Assembly: GCF_000744415.1 (NCBI RefSeq)
Contig: NZ_JQLW01000013.1
Span: 1 to 64,000, forward strand
Direction of reading: 5' to 3'
Length of the DNA: 64,000 bases
Source of the DNA: Ghiorsea bivora
GTDB taxonomy: Bacteria > Pseudomonadota > Zetaproteobacteria > Mariprofundales > Mariprofundaceae
Shown here: positions 33,584 through 41,516 of the stretch, in pieces
Layout of the letters: each line of letters begins with the position of its first letter
Numbering within the stretch: position 1 is the stretch's first letter
Position numbers and translations under genes: made by a program
Notes under the pieces: generated by a model
The model's database searches: none
The model's input: the letters and a program-made list of their open reading frames with translations, nothing else
What the model was told of the DNA's origin: nothing

Positions 33584-34410
33584 ATGATCACAAAAGATTA
33601 GAACAAAGGCTTGGCGAGCTTGATGAAATTATTAGTGACCCATTAAGGTTTAAAGCTAAACTTGGTATTGGTGAAGATGCTTATACTAGCCTGAGCATAA
33701 AAAATAAAATTTCAGACTTTTGGGATGTCGCAGGAACTGCAGCAACTACAGCATCGATGGCAAGTTCACCTGCAGTAGCATCAACATTTTTCTCAACAAG
33801 TGGGGTGTTATCACTGTTTGGATTAGGAGCCGCTGTTACCCCAGTTGGCTGGGTGATTGCTGCTGGTGTGGCTGGTGGTGGAGCATGGTATGGAATTCGT
33901 AGGGCTATACGGAGTGCTACTCATGATAGGGTGACTGTGATTCCGAAGTTTATTAATACGCCTATGGATATTTTAGCCTTGGGTCTTTTTGACTTAATGG
34001 GTCCACTTGCTTTAAAAGTAGCTGTCATTGATGGTGAAGTGGTTGAGGCTGAAAGAAAGCATATTGAGTCATACTTTGTTAAGGAATGGGGTTATAACCC
34101 AGAGTTTATTCAAAGTGCTACAGCTATCACTGAGGCAAGTCTTTCTGAAATATCAATCAAAGATATATCCCAAGCACTGGCAACCTTACAGAAAGAAAAC
34201 AAAGACTGTAATTATGAGGTGATGACACGCGAGATTTTAAACTTTTTAGTTGGTGTTACCGAAGCTGACGGACGACTTGATGAGCGGGAAGAAATGGCTA
34301 TAGATAGGATACAAGCTGTGTTTCTTGAAACGAACAAGTTGAATATTACGGGTAAAGTAACCTTAGTTGGTAGGGCATTGGCTTCAAGGTTTAAGCACCC
34401 TAAAGAATAG
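33580..34410 (+). CDS. TerB-like domain protein with hydrophobic N-terminal region
   Basis: A 276-residue protein. Residues about 48-108 are Ala/Gly/Ser-rich and hydrophobic (LFGLGAAVTPVGWVIAAGVA), like a membrane or glycine-zipper segment. Residues about 130-270 resemble a TerB helical domain with the two acidic motifs VAVIDGEVVEAERKHI and VGVTEADGRLDEREEMAI, which in TerB bind metal. TerB domains link tellurite/stress systems to phage defence. It is coupled to 33110-33583. Which process it serves is unknown. Confidence 0.65.
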   Translation: MNDHKRLEQRLGELDEIISDPLRFKAKLGIGEDAYTSLSIKNKISDFWDVAGTAATTASMASSPAVASTFFSTSGVLSLFGLGAAVTPVGWVIAAGVAGGGAWYGIRRAIRSATHDRVTVIPKFINTPMDILALGLFDLMGPLALKVAVIDGEVVEAERKHIESYFVKEWGYNPEFIQSATAITEASLSEISIKDISQALATLQKENKDCNYEVMTREILNFLVGVTEADGRLDEREEMAIDRIQAVFLETNKLNITGKVTLVGRALASRFKHPKE

Positions 34411-34415
34411 GGTGC

Positions 34416-34712
34416 CTATTTGAGTCGTTTTTTGGCTGTGTAGAACAGGGCTAGTAAAGTAACGGCAGGAAAAATAGCGAAGGAAAAAGTTCCAAGTACA
34501 ATGAGGTATAATACCATTAAACCGAGACCAAGAAATAATAATAGGTAGCCAACCCACCAGAGCAAGTGCTCAATAAATAGAGCAGGCATCATACTTTTTA
34601 GCTTGCTGTTATGGTTTGCGGGGTACGGCTGCTTCATCCTCTCGGTATGGCGTTTGATGCTTTGAAGCATTGCCCAACCACCTAAACATATCATAAGAAC
34701 TGACCAAATCAT
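34416..34712 (-). CDS. Small three-helix membrane protein (98 aa)
   Basis: Not recognised. Three hydrophobic segments (about 1-16, 44-66, 68-88) with a basic linker and a KKRLK tail. ATG 34712 is preferred over 34742 because AGAGG lies 7 bp before it, while the earlier ATG sits directly on the predicted -10. It is driven by a minus-strand island promoter element, divergent from the DnaQ-Sir2-like gene. Confidence 0.6.
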   Translation of the reverse strand: MIWSVLMICLGGWAMLQSIKRHTERMKQPYPANHNSKLKSMMPALFIEHLLWWVGYLLLFLGLGLMVLYLIVLGTFSFAIFPAVTLLALFYTAKKRLK

Positions 34713-34742
34713 GATTTTAACCTCTTGTGTTTTATAGGACAT

Positions 34743-34775
34743 AACTTAGAGCAGGTTGCGACAACGGGTGACGTT
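34743..34775 (-). promoter_or_regulatory. Island operator/promoter element 9 (minus strand)
   Basis: Read on the minus strand: AACGTCA, 5 nt, TGTCGCA, 8 nt, TAAGTT (34743-34748). The halves and spacing match the island consensus and it faces the small membrane-protein gene. Confidence 0.6.
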
Positions 34776-34815
34776 TGTAGTTGCTTGGTATTTTAATAAG
34801 CCACCGTTTTTTTGT

Positions 34816-34848
34816 AGCGACAATAGTTGACGCACAATGGTCTAGATT
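34816..34848 (+). promoter_or_regulatory. Island operator/promoter element 10
   Basis: AGCGACA (34816-34822), 5 nt, TGACGCA (34828-34834), 8 nt, TAGATT (34843-34848). It is placed for the DnaQ-Sir2-like gene 22 bp further on. Confidence 0.72.
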
Positions 34849-34869
34849 TGCTTCTTTATAGAGAGGTGA

Positions 34870-36414
34870 ATGATGCGGTTGATTATGTTAGATACTGAAA
34901 CTACAGGTTTAAGCCCTGAGCAAGGTGATAAAATTGTCGAGATTGGTGCGGTTGAGATTGTGAACCGTGACTTGTCGCAGAAAAGGACATATCAGCAATA
35001 TATTAATCCACAGCGCCCTAGTTCATCAGGTGCCTTTCGGGTACATGGTTTGACAGAAGAGCGTCTGCAAGATGAACCATTGTTTGCCGAAATTGAAGAA
35101 GCGTTTCTAAGTTTTATCAGAGGCGGGGTGTTGGTTATTCACAATGCCGTATTTGACCTTGGATTTCTAATGAATGAGTTGTCAGATGCAGGCAAAAAAG
35201 AGCTTGAGTCTTTTATGGTGATTGATTCATTTAAACTTGCGAAAAGCTTATTTACGAGCAAAAATAGTTTGGATGCATTGTGTGATAAATTCGACGTGGA
35301 TAGACAACATCGAACCTTACATGGTGCGTTATTAGATGCGGAGCTGTTGGCAGAAGTTTATCTTTTAATGACAGGTGGAACCCAATTTTCTTTGGGTTTG
35401 AACTCGTTCGAGGAGCCTGTCTCAAATTATGCACTGCCATTTAAAAGCTCTGCTATGTTAAAAGAACGCAAGGAAACTTCTAACCTCACTCGAAGACCAC
35501 CTGCAAAGCTTCGTCAAGATGATATTAGTGCTCACCAAGCGATGATGCAGCGTATCCATAAAGAAAGCGGTGGGCAAACAATATGGAACCTGCCTGAGCG
35601 CAAGAAACGAGCGCAATCTTATGTGCAACAAGCCGAAGCATTCCTATTTGTGACAGGTGGTACATTTGATAGTAAGCACGGACATAATGATTTGCCGCTA
35701 ACCAAGCAGTTTCGAGATGCTTGTCCTGAGTATGGGAAGCAAGACCCGAAAAAGGCCATACATATTCAAGATGAGAAGATGTTTTTTGAATACCCCAACA
35801 CTGCATGGTCTTTTTATGCGGATTTTATTGTGAAAGCTCGCGAGGCAGAAGCAGATGAAACATTGCAAGCGTGGCTTGCTTTAGCCAAAACCAAACCTGA
35901 AGGCTATTTTGCTTATACATCAAACCTTGATGGTCGATTGCAAACAGCGGGCTGGGATGAGCAATGTTTGGTTGAGGCGCATGGCTCCCTTCATCATATG
36001 CAGTGTGTTTCTGATTGTGATTTAGGTGTTGTGCGTAATGACATTGCCTTTGATATTTATATGAATGAGTTGCGTACTGATATACCCACGTGTCCCAAAT
36101 GCGGGTCGGATATGATGCCCAATGTTTCAAAATTAAATCAAAAGCATTTTGATAGTTCGCGATTTGATGAGCAATCAGCACGGTTGAATGCGTGGATTGA
36201 TGATTTGGAAGCAAGGCAAAAACGCTTGGTGGTGATTGAGGTGGGTTGTAATGATGCAAAAGTTCAGTCGTTTTCCAATAAACTTAGCGAACCTGAATTT
36301 ACACGCTTGATTCGCAATAATATGCATTATCAACATGGGCGAGTACCTGAAAGTGGCTTGGCTTTGAATATGACGCTAGATAGTTGTTTTGATTTATTAG
36401 TTGGACTGCGTTGA
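34870..36414 (+). CDS. DnaQ-type exonuclease fused to a degenerate sirtuin-like domain
   Basis: A 514-residue fusion. Residues 1-190 are a DEDDh 3'-5' exonuclease like DNA polymerase epsilon subunit: MLDTETTG, VIHNAVFDLGF near 92 and HGALLDAELL near 155. Residues about 240-514 follow the sirtuin plan: TSNLDGRL near 350, EAHGSLHHM near 368 with the catalytic His, zinc cysteines CVSDC (near 378) and CPKCG (near 408), and EVGCND near 458. The NAD signature GAGxS...DFRG is replaced by VTGGTFDSKHGHND, so NAD use is doubtful. ATG 34870 or 34873 follows GAGAGG. I know of no common protein with this architecture. Confidence 0.75.
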   Translation: MMRLIMLDTETTGLSPEQGDKIVEIGAVEIVNRDLSQKRTYQQYINPQRPSSSGAFRVHGLTEERLQDEPLFAEIEEAFLSFIRGGVLVIHNAVFDLGFLMNELSDAGKKELESFMVIDSFKLAKSLFTSKNSLDALCDKFDVDRQHRTLHGALLDAELLAEVYLLMTGGTQFSLGLNSFEEPVSNYALPFKSSAMLKERKETSNLTRRPPAKLRQDDISAHQAMMQRIHKESGGQTIWNLPERKKRAQSYVQQAEAFLFVTGGTFDSKHGHNDLPLTKQFRDACPEYGKQDPKKAIHIQDEKMFFEYPNTAWSFYADFIVKAREAEADETLQAWLALAKTKPEGYFAYTSNLDGRLQTAGWDEQCLVEAHGSLHHMQCVSDCDLGVVRNDIAFDIYMNELRTDIPTCPKCGSDMMPNVSKLNQKHFDSSRFDEQSARLNAWIDDLEARQKRLVVIEVGCNDAKVQSFSNKLSEPEFTRLIRNNMHYQHGRVPESGLALNMTLDSCFDLLVGLR

Positions 36415-36499
36415 AACAAAAGCATAAAAAATACTTACTATGGAAAGTGAAAGTTAACAAAGAACAGTGTATTGTACCACGGTTTGTTATCTATAAATT

Positions 36500-36528
36500 T
36501 TGACATTGTTCGGTTAGTATAGATAATT
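36500..36528 (+). promoter_or_regulatory. Sigma-70-type promoter for a possibly leaderless mRNA
   Basis: TTGACA (36500-36505), 17 nt, ATAATT (36523-36528). Transcription would begin near 36534, the ATG itself, and no ribosome-binding site is visible. This differs from the island promoter type. Confidence 0.5.
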
Positions 36529-36533
36529 GATGT

Positions 36534-37535
36534 ATGGATACTTTGGAATTAACGCATCGGCAAAGTTTGGAGTTTACGGATAGTTTGCAGCTTTTTGAGG
36601 CTTGGCAGGATGCAAAAATGCGTGCGAATCATTATTCAGGCTCTATGCATTGGAAAAGCATCAAGGGTAAAAAATACCTTTATCACATGCTGGATGGTTA
36701 TGGTAAAGGCAAGAGCTTGGGGGCGGAAAATGATAAAACCCAAGCGATGTATGATGCTTTTCAACAAGGTAAAAAAGAAACAACCGAGCGCATCAAATCT
36801 CTACAGAAAGCTTTGGATGAAAAAGCAGCGTTGAATCGTGCGGTTGGTTTGAACCGTGTGCCACTCATCGTTGCTCGTATTGTCAGAGAGCTAGATAAAC
36901 AAGGTTTGATGGGTGAGCGCATTTGTACGGTTGGTACACATGCGATTTATGCTTATGAAGCCTTGGCGGGTGTGATGGTCTATCGTGAGTTGTTGGCAAC
37001 TGCTGACGTGGACTTCTTGTGGGATAATCGTAAAGAGGTGAAGTTTTATTCGGCTGCCAATGTGGATGGGTTCTTACCTATACTCAAAAAGGCAGACCGT
37101 AGCTTTGAGCGCAGCTCGCAACTTTATCGTGCTGCCAATAAAGATGGTTTTATGGTGGATTTGATTGTTGCGGAGCCTAAAGACTTGCGTGAGCAACCCC
37201 ATGAACAAATGGGCGATGCTTATGATTTGAAAGCATCAGGGATTGGTAGCCTACGTTGGCTCATCAATTCGCCCAAGGTGGAGGCTGTTGTGATGGATAG
37301 TAGAGGTTACCCTTTCCGTATTGTTGTGCCAGACCCGCGCTCATTTGCAGTTCACAAGCTGTGGGTAAGCAAGCAGCCAAACCGAAGAGCTGATAAAGCC
37401 AAGCGAGATCAAGAACAGGCATTCACCGTAGCCAAACTGGTGATGGAGCGGTTGCCACAGTTTCCATTTGATGCAAAGGCATTAAAAATGTTTCCGAAAG
37501 ATTTGGTTGAACAAAGCTTGAAAGCATGGCGATGA
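36534..37535 (+). CDS. Nucleotidyltransferase-fold protein, GSU2403 type
   Basis: A 333-residue protein of the GSU2403/NTP_transf_8 nucleotidyltransferase family. The N-terminal region is charged and helical. VGTHAIYAYEALAGV near 140 and ATADVDFLWDNRKEV near 161 give the G-H...DxD-type active site, and a third acidic residue comes in FMVDLIVAEP near 208. The substrate is unknown; members occur in defence and toxin contexts. It has a promoter of its own and may be translated from a leaderless mRNA. Confidence 0.75.
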   Translation: MDTLELTHRQSLEFTDSLQLFEAWQDAKMRANHYSGSMHWKSIKGKKYLYHMLDGYGKGKSLGAENDKTQAMYDAFQQGKKETTERIKSLQKALDEKAALNRAVGLNRVPLIVARIVRELDKQGLMGERICTVGTHAIYAYEALAGVMVYRELLATADVDFLWDNRKEVKFYSAANVDGFLPILKKADRSFERSSQLYRAANKDGFMVDLIVAEPKDLREQPHEQMGDAYDLKASGIGSLRWLINSPKVEAVVMDSRGYPFRIVVPDPRSFAVHKLWVSKQPNRRADKAKRDQEQAFTVAKLVMERLPQFPFDAKALKMFPKDLVEQSLKAWR

Positions 37536-37674
37536 TACTTTTCTGTCGTTTTGAAAGTTAAGCTCTTTATAATATTCTACTTTAGACTGTCATTACTTTT
37601 CGGGGGATTATCAGTCAGCCATCATTATTTTGAAACATATTTCGAAGCCTAATGCAATAGATTAAGTTTTCTTG

Positions 37675-37707
37675 TGCGACATTATTTGACGCTCTGTGCA
37701 GTATCAT
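37675..37707 (+). promoter_or_regulatory. Island operator/promoter element 11
   Basis: TGCGACA (37675-37681), 5 nt, TGACGCT (37687-37693), 8 nt, TATCAT as -10 (37702-37707). It drives the double AAA+ gene. Confidence 0.75.
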
Positions 37708-37738
37708 CTTCCTATCATTAAAGCATAGGAGATTGGAT

Positions 37739-39811
37739 ATGGGTATTCGACACAGACACAGAAGATTTTCAGGAAATGGTCGGCAAAAAGATGAAAGAAC
37801 AGTTTCAATTTGGATGCTTAGGCTTTTAACGCAAAATAATTGGATGTTTAAGGCAATCTTCCATCCAGAGAAAGGGTATGCGGATGATGATGTTCAAGAG
37901 TTCTTGGGTCTTCCCGAATATGATTCTGATAAGAAGATAACTTATAAAAAAGTGCGAAATTTCATGGTGGATAAGCTTGAGAGGCTAGAATCCAAGAAAA
38001 TATCGGATAAGGCTATTGATTTTAATATCAATCTTTTAGCGGAGCGCATTGAGCTTACAGAAGTTCAAAAGTCACTATTAACTTTTGCTGTGCTTACAGA
38101 TAATAGTAGTGCTTGGTCTGATATGTTTAGATTTGTGAAAATTGAAAATGAGCAAGAGTTTTTAAATGTTTTGTCTTGCGCGCTTGATGTTGGCTTGCGT
38201 GAGATAAAAAAAGAAGTATCTAAAAAATCTTTTCTTAGACAGTCGGGTTTAATTTCTCTCAATAAAGATTATTATACTGAAGCAAAGTTTGATATCATGA
38301 GCAGCCTAGAAGAAGCGTTGCTTGCCGACAATACGAATCAAGAAGAGTTATTGGCTCATTTTCTTATGCCTACTAAAAAAAGTAACCTCACAATGAAAGA
38401 TTACCCACATGCTATGGATGATATCCAAGTTGTTTCTGAAGTGTTGAGCAAAGCAATCAATCGTAAAGATATGGGTGTGAATATATTGCTCTATGGAATA
38501 CCAGGTACGGGTAAAACGGAGCTGGTACGCTTATTGGCTGAAACATTGAAGTTGTCTTTGTATGAGGTGAAAACGGAAGACGATGATGGTGGTGCGATTA
38601 ATGCTTCGCGACGACTTGGAAGCTATCGCTTAAGCCAGCAGCTTCTTGCTGAAGATAAAAACAGTCTGTTGTTATTTGATGAGGTTGAAGATGTGTTTCC
38701 AGCCAGAGCTTTTTCATTTTTTGGGATGGAGATGAAGTCGGGCGAAAATAAAGGATGGATGAACAAAACCCTAGAGGAAAACACAACACCTGCGATTTGG
38801 GTGTGTAATCAAGTGAGACAAATTGATGCGGCATTCTTGCGACGGTTTGATTATGTGATGGAGCTAAACACGCCACCGAAGTCTGTTCGCCTAAATATCA
38901 TCAAATCTTATTTAAGTGATGAGCGCGTCAGCGAAGCGTTTAAAAACCGTTTGGCAGACCATAGTCAGCTTTCACCAGCGCAAGTGGCGAAACTGAGTAA
39001 GGTAGCATCCCGACTGGGTCAAAGCTCAGAGTCGATTGATGAAGTGTTAGAAAAAGTACTTGAAAATAGCTTGAAAGCGATGTCGTTAAAACCTTTGCCT
39101 AAGAAATCCAAGCATGAAACGAAATATGATTTATCTTTCATCAATACCCATGCCGATATTCAAAGCATGATTAAGGGGCTTGGTCGCAGTAAGAAGGGTA
39201 ATTTATGCTTTTATGGTGCGCCAGGAACGGGTAAAACTGCTTTAGCAGGGTATATCGCTGAAACATTAGAGATGCCTTTGGTAAGTAAAAAAGCATCGGA
39301 TATTCTGGGTATGTATGTTGGGCAATCAGAACAAAATATTGCAGCCATGTTTCGCGAAGCCACGCGAGAAAAAGCGGTGTTAGTTCTGGATGAAGCCGAT
39401 TCATTGTTGCGAGATAGGAGAAGTGCCAACCAGTCATGGGAAGTCACCCAGGTGAACGAACTTCTTGTACAGATGGAAAACTTTGAAGGCATTTTTATTT
39501 GCTCAACAAATTTAATGGATAATCTTGATCAGGCGAGTCTTCGCCGTTTTGCACTTAAAATTGAGTTTAAATACTTAAGTCCTGAACAGGCATTGCGAAT
39601 GCTAGAGCAAGAATCTTTAGAAGCTGTGGATAGCGATTCAAAGCGTAAGATTTTAGCTATGAACAACTTGGCACCAGGAGATTTCTCAGCAGTGAAGAAA
39701 CGCCTCAATATCTTGGATTTAGATGCATCTGCTAAAAACTGGGTGGCAGAGCTGAAAGAAGAGGTAACTACCAAAGAGCCACATGCTCAGAAACCTATCG
39801 GTTTTATGTAG
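37739..39811 (+). CDS. Double AAA+ ATPase (690 aa)
   Basis: Two AAA+ modules in one chain. Module 1: Walker A YGIPGTGKTEL near 253, Walker B LLLFDEVEDVFP near 310. Module 2: Walker A YGAPGTGKTAL near 494, Walker B VLVLDEADSLL near 550, with FLRRFDYVMEL and SLRRFALKIEF as arginine-finger regions. The N-terminal about 230 residues are a helical domain I do not recognise. Start ATG 37739 follows AGGAG at 7 bp. It resembles FtsH/CDC48-type remodelling ATPases, with no protease domain. It stands alone behind an island element; partner and substrate are unknown. Confidence 0.75.
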   Translation: MGIRHRHRRFSGNGRQKDERTVSIWMLRLLTQNNWMFKAIFHPEKGYADDDVQEFLGLPEYDSDKKITYKKVRNFMVDKLERLESKKISDKAIDFNINLLAERIELTEVQKSLLTFAVLTDNSSAWSDMFRFVKIENEQEFLNVLSCALDVGLREIKKEVSKKSFLRQSGLISLNKDYYTEAKFDIMSSLEEALLADNTNQEELLAHFLMPTKKSNLTMKDYPHAMDDIQVVSEVLSKAINRKDMGVNILLYGIPGTGKTELVRLLAETLKLSLYEVKTEDDDGGAINASRRLGSYRLSQQLLAEDKNSLLLFDEVEDVFPARAFSFFGMEMKSGENKGWMNKTLEENTTPAIWVCNQVRQIDAAFLRRFDYVMELNTPPKSVRLNIIKSYLSDERVSEAFKNRLADHSQLSPAQVAKLSKVASRLGQSSESIDEVLEKVLENSLKAMSLKPLPKKSKHETKYDLSFINTHADIQSMIKGLGRSKKGNLCFYGAPGTGKTALAGYIAETLEMPLVSKKASDILGMYVGQSEQNIAAMFREATREKAVLVLDEADSLLRDRRSANQSWEVTQVNELLVQMENFEGIFICSTNLMDNLDQASLRRFALKIEFKYLSPEQALRMLEQESLEAVDSDSKRKILAMNNLAPGDFSAVKKRLNILDLDASAKNWVAELKEEVTTKEPHAQKPIGFM

Positions 39812-39826
39812 CAACGGTGGATATAC

Positions 39827-39860
39827 ACGCCTTATCCACAGGCTATGTGAATAAGGCGTG
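39827..39860. other. Palindromic pair of DnaA-box-like sequences (right)
   Basis: TTATCCACA (39832-39840), a perfect DnaA box, faces TGTGAATAA (39846-39854) across the 5-nt spacer ggcta. The dyad extends outward through CACGCC and GGCGTG. It matches the left copy at 2826-2848 in halves, spacing and position behind a stop codon. Confidence 0.6.
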
Positions 39861-39931
39861 GTCTCCAACTAAGAGTCAGTTTGGCTGCCTATAAATTCAT
39901 CATTTTATTTTGAGAGTTGCAGCCTTTTTTA

Positions 39932-39964
39932 TACGATGCCATATGACGCATGGTGATTTATTTT
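39932..39964 (+). promoter_or_regulatory. Island operator/promoter element 12
   Basis: TACGATG (39932-39938), 5 nt, TGACGCA (39944-39950), 8 nt, TATTTT (39959-39964). The left half is diverged. The sigma-region-4-like gene follows 29 bp later with AAGGAG. Confidence 0.6.
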
Positions 39965-39993
39965 TCAAGATGATGTTCGGTAAGGAGAATGAT

Positions 39994-40211
39994 ATGAATC
40001 AATCAGTAAGGAAGCCGTTTGCTCTCAATAAGCGTGAAGCCAAGGTGATTGCCATGCGTTTTGGGTTGGAGGGAAATGTGCAGCATACTTTGGAAGAAGT
40101 CGGGCAGCAGCTTGTGGTGTGACGCGCGAACGGGTTCGTCAAGTTGAGGCTAAAGCATTGCGCAAGCTTAGACGAAGTGATGTTCTATTGTCATTTTGGC
40201 GTGATGGGTAA
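39994..40211 (+). pseudogene. Frameshifted stand-alone sigma-70 region 4
   Basis: It reads as a small sigma-70 region 4: FALNKREAKVIAMRFGLEG and TLEEVGQQL, then a stop at 40122. Two bases inserted in CTTGTGGTG break the frame; without them it continues GVTRERVRQVEAKALRKLRR to a stop at 40211, the -35-binding helix-turn-helix. The repaired product would be about 71 residues with no other sigma domain. It has its own ribosome-binding site and island promoter element. It is either a recent pseudogene or a sequence needing slippage. Confidence 0.65.
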
Positions 40212-40292
40212 GTGAAATGTAAACACTAAGGTCTTATGGGACAGCCTCCATAATATTATAGCTTTTATCTTAGTCTGCATCATAAATAGAGA

Positions 40293-41516
40293 CTATTTAG
40301 CAATCAAAAGCGGATATTGGAACTTCACTTTAGGTGTTTCTTTTTTAAGTGAGTTAGCTGGTCGTAATACTTGATTGCCAAATCTTGTATTGATGTCATT
40401 CATCACTTTAGTGAGCGCGAGTTGTTTGCTGGTTTGTAGTGGGGCGGCGAATAAGTCGCCTTGCTGCACGTCGGGTTGAAGCGATGTGGCAACCACACCA
40501 CATGCTCGGTATTTAACACCATCTCTAAAAATATGGTTGAAGATGCCTTTCACAATATGATTGATTCGGCTGTAATCATTGGTGGCTGTGATTCGCACAT
40601 TTTGACCAATTGATTCAAACGATTTGAGGCGTAGAAATACACTAATCACAGAGGCAGTTAAACCCTTGCGTACAAGCTCAGTGACCACGCGAGTGGTGTG
40701 ATAGGTGATATGCGTGCTAATAAGCTGCTTATTATGTGTTACAGACCCTAAGCTTGCAGTTCTCGCAATGCTCTTGGGCATAGGTGGCTCCAGCTCCAGC
40801 TCAAACACAGGGTTTCCATTGAGTTCATTCCACAAATCCACACCAACTTTCCCCAACATCATATCAATGCGTTCTAATGGTGTGTTGGTAAAATCAAAAG
40901 CCGTTTGAATGCGGAGCTTTTTCATAAGCTGTTTTCGACTGCCACCAATACCTGGAATATCACCCACAGGTACTTCACGCAGGAAATTGGCGATTCGCCT
41001 ACCTGGTATAATCGTTGAACCATTGGGTTTATTCATCTCTGATGCAATTTTAGAAAGAATACGTGTAGTAGAAATACCCACTGAAACTGTAATTCCCACT
41101 TCATCGTAAACAGTGCGCCGAATATCATCAGCAATCCCTCGGTAAGACTTATCCCACATCGAACGAATACCATTCATATCTACAAAGCCTTCATCAATCG
41201 AATACTCTTCAATGTTAGGGCTGTACCTACGCAGGATAGAGAACATCTTTTTAGAAATTAGTCCGTAGTACCTGAAATCAGCAGATAAGAAGTGGGCGTG
41301 AGGCATTAGCTTTTTCGCATCCCACACAGGCATACCTGTTTTTATACCGATTGCTTTGGCATCATAGGTTTTGGCAACCACACATGCATCTTGGCTAGAC
41401 AATATGCATACAGGCTGACCTTTTAGGTCTGGTCGTCGGGTTAATTCACATGATGCATAGAAACAGTCTGCATCAATATGGGCAATCGCATTGTACCAAT
41501 TGCGCGTATGGTTCAA
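40293..41516 (-). CDS. umuC: UmuC-like Y-family translesion DNA polymerase (copy 2)
   Basis: A 407-residue full-length paralogue of the gene at 329-1552, with the same landmarks: DADCFYASCE (D15, Y20 as steric gate instead of F), YSIDEGFVDM and GIGGSRKQL. All catalytic residues are kept. It is coupled to the LexA/UmuD-like gene by a 4-bp overlap. The two copies share strand and gene order, so they could recombine and delete or circularise the 40 kb between them (inference). Confidence 0.9.
   Translation of the reverse strand: MNHTRNWYNAIAHIDADCFYASCELTRRPDLKGQPVCILSSQDACVVAKTYDAKAIGIKTGMPVWDAKKLMPHAHFLSADFRYYGLISKKMFSILRRYSPNIEEYSIDEGFVDMNGIRSMWDKSYRGIADDIRRTVYDEVGITVSVGISTTRILSKIASEMNKPNGSTIIPGRRIANFLREVPVGDIPGIGGSRKQLMKKLRIQTAFDFTNTPLERIDMMLGKVGVDLWNELNGNPVFELELEPPMPKSIARTASLGSVTHNKQLISTHITYHTTRVVTELVRKGLTASVISVFLRLKSFESIGQNVRITATNDYSRINHIVKGIFNHIFRDGVKYRACGVVATSLQPDVQQGDLFAAPLQTSKQLALTKVMNDINTRFGNQVLRPANSLKKETPKVKFQYPLLIAK

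Noticed and set aside
33110-34410. Zorya-like motor pair
   Set aside because: The membrane segments and domains do not show MotA/MotB features; only the TerB-like domain is recognisable.
36534-37535. AbiEii toxin
   Set aside because: The motifs fit the GSU2403 nucleotidyltransferase family better and there is no AbiEi antitoxin next to it.
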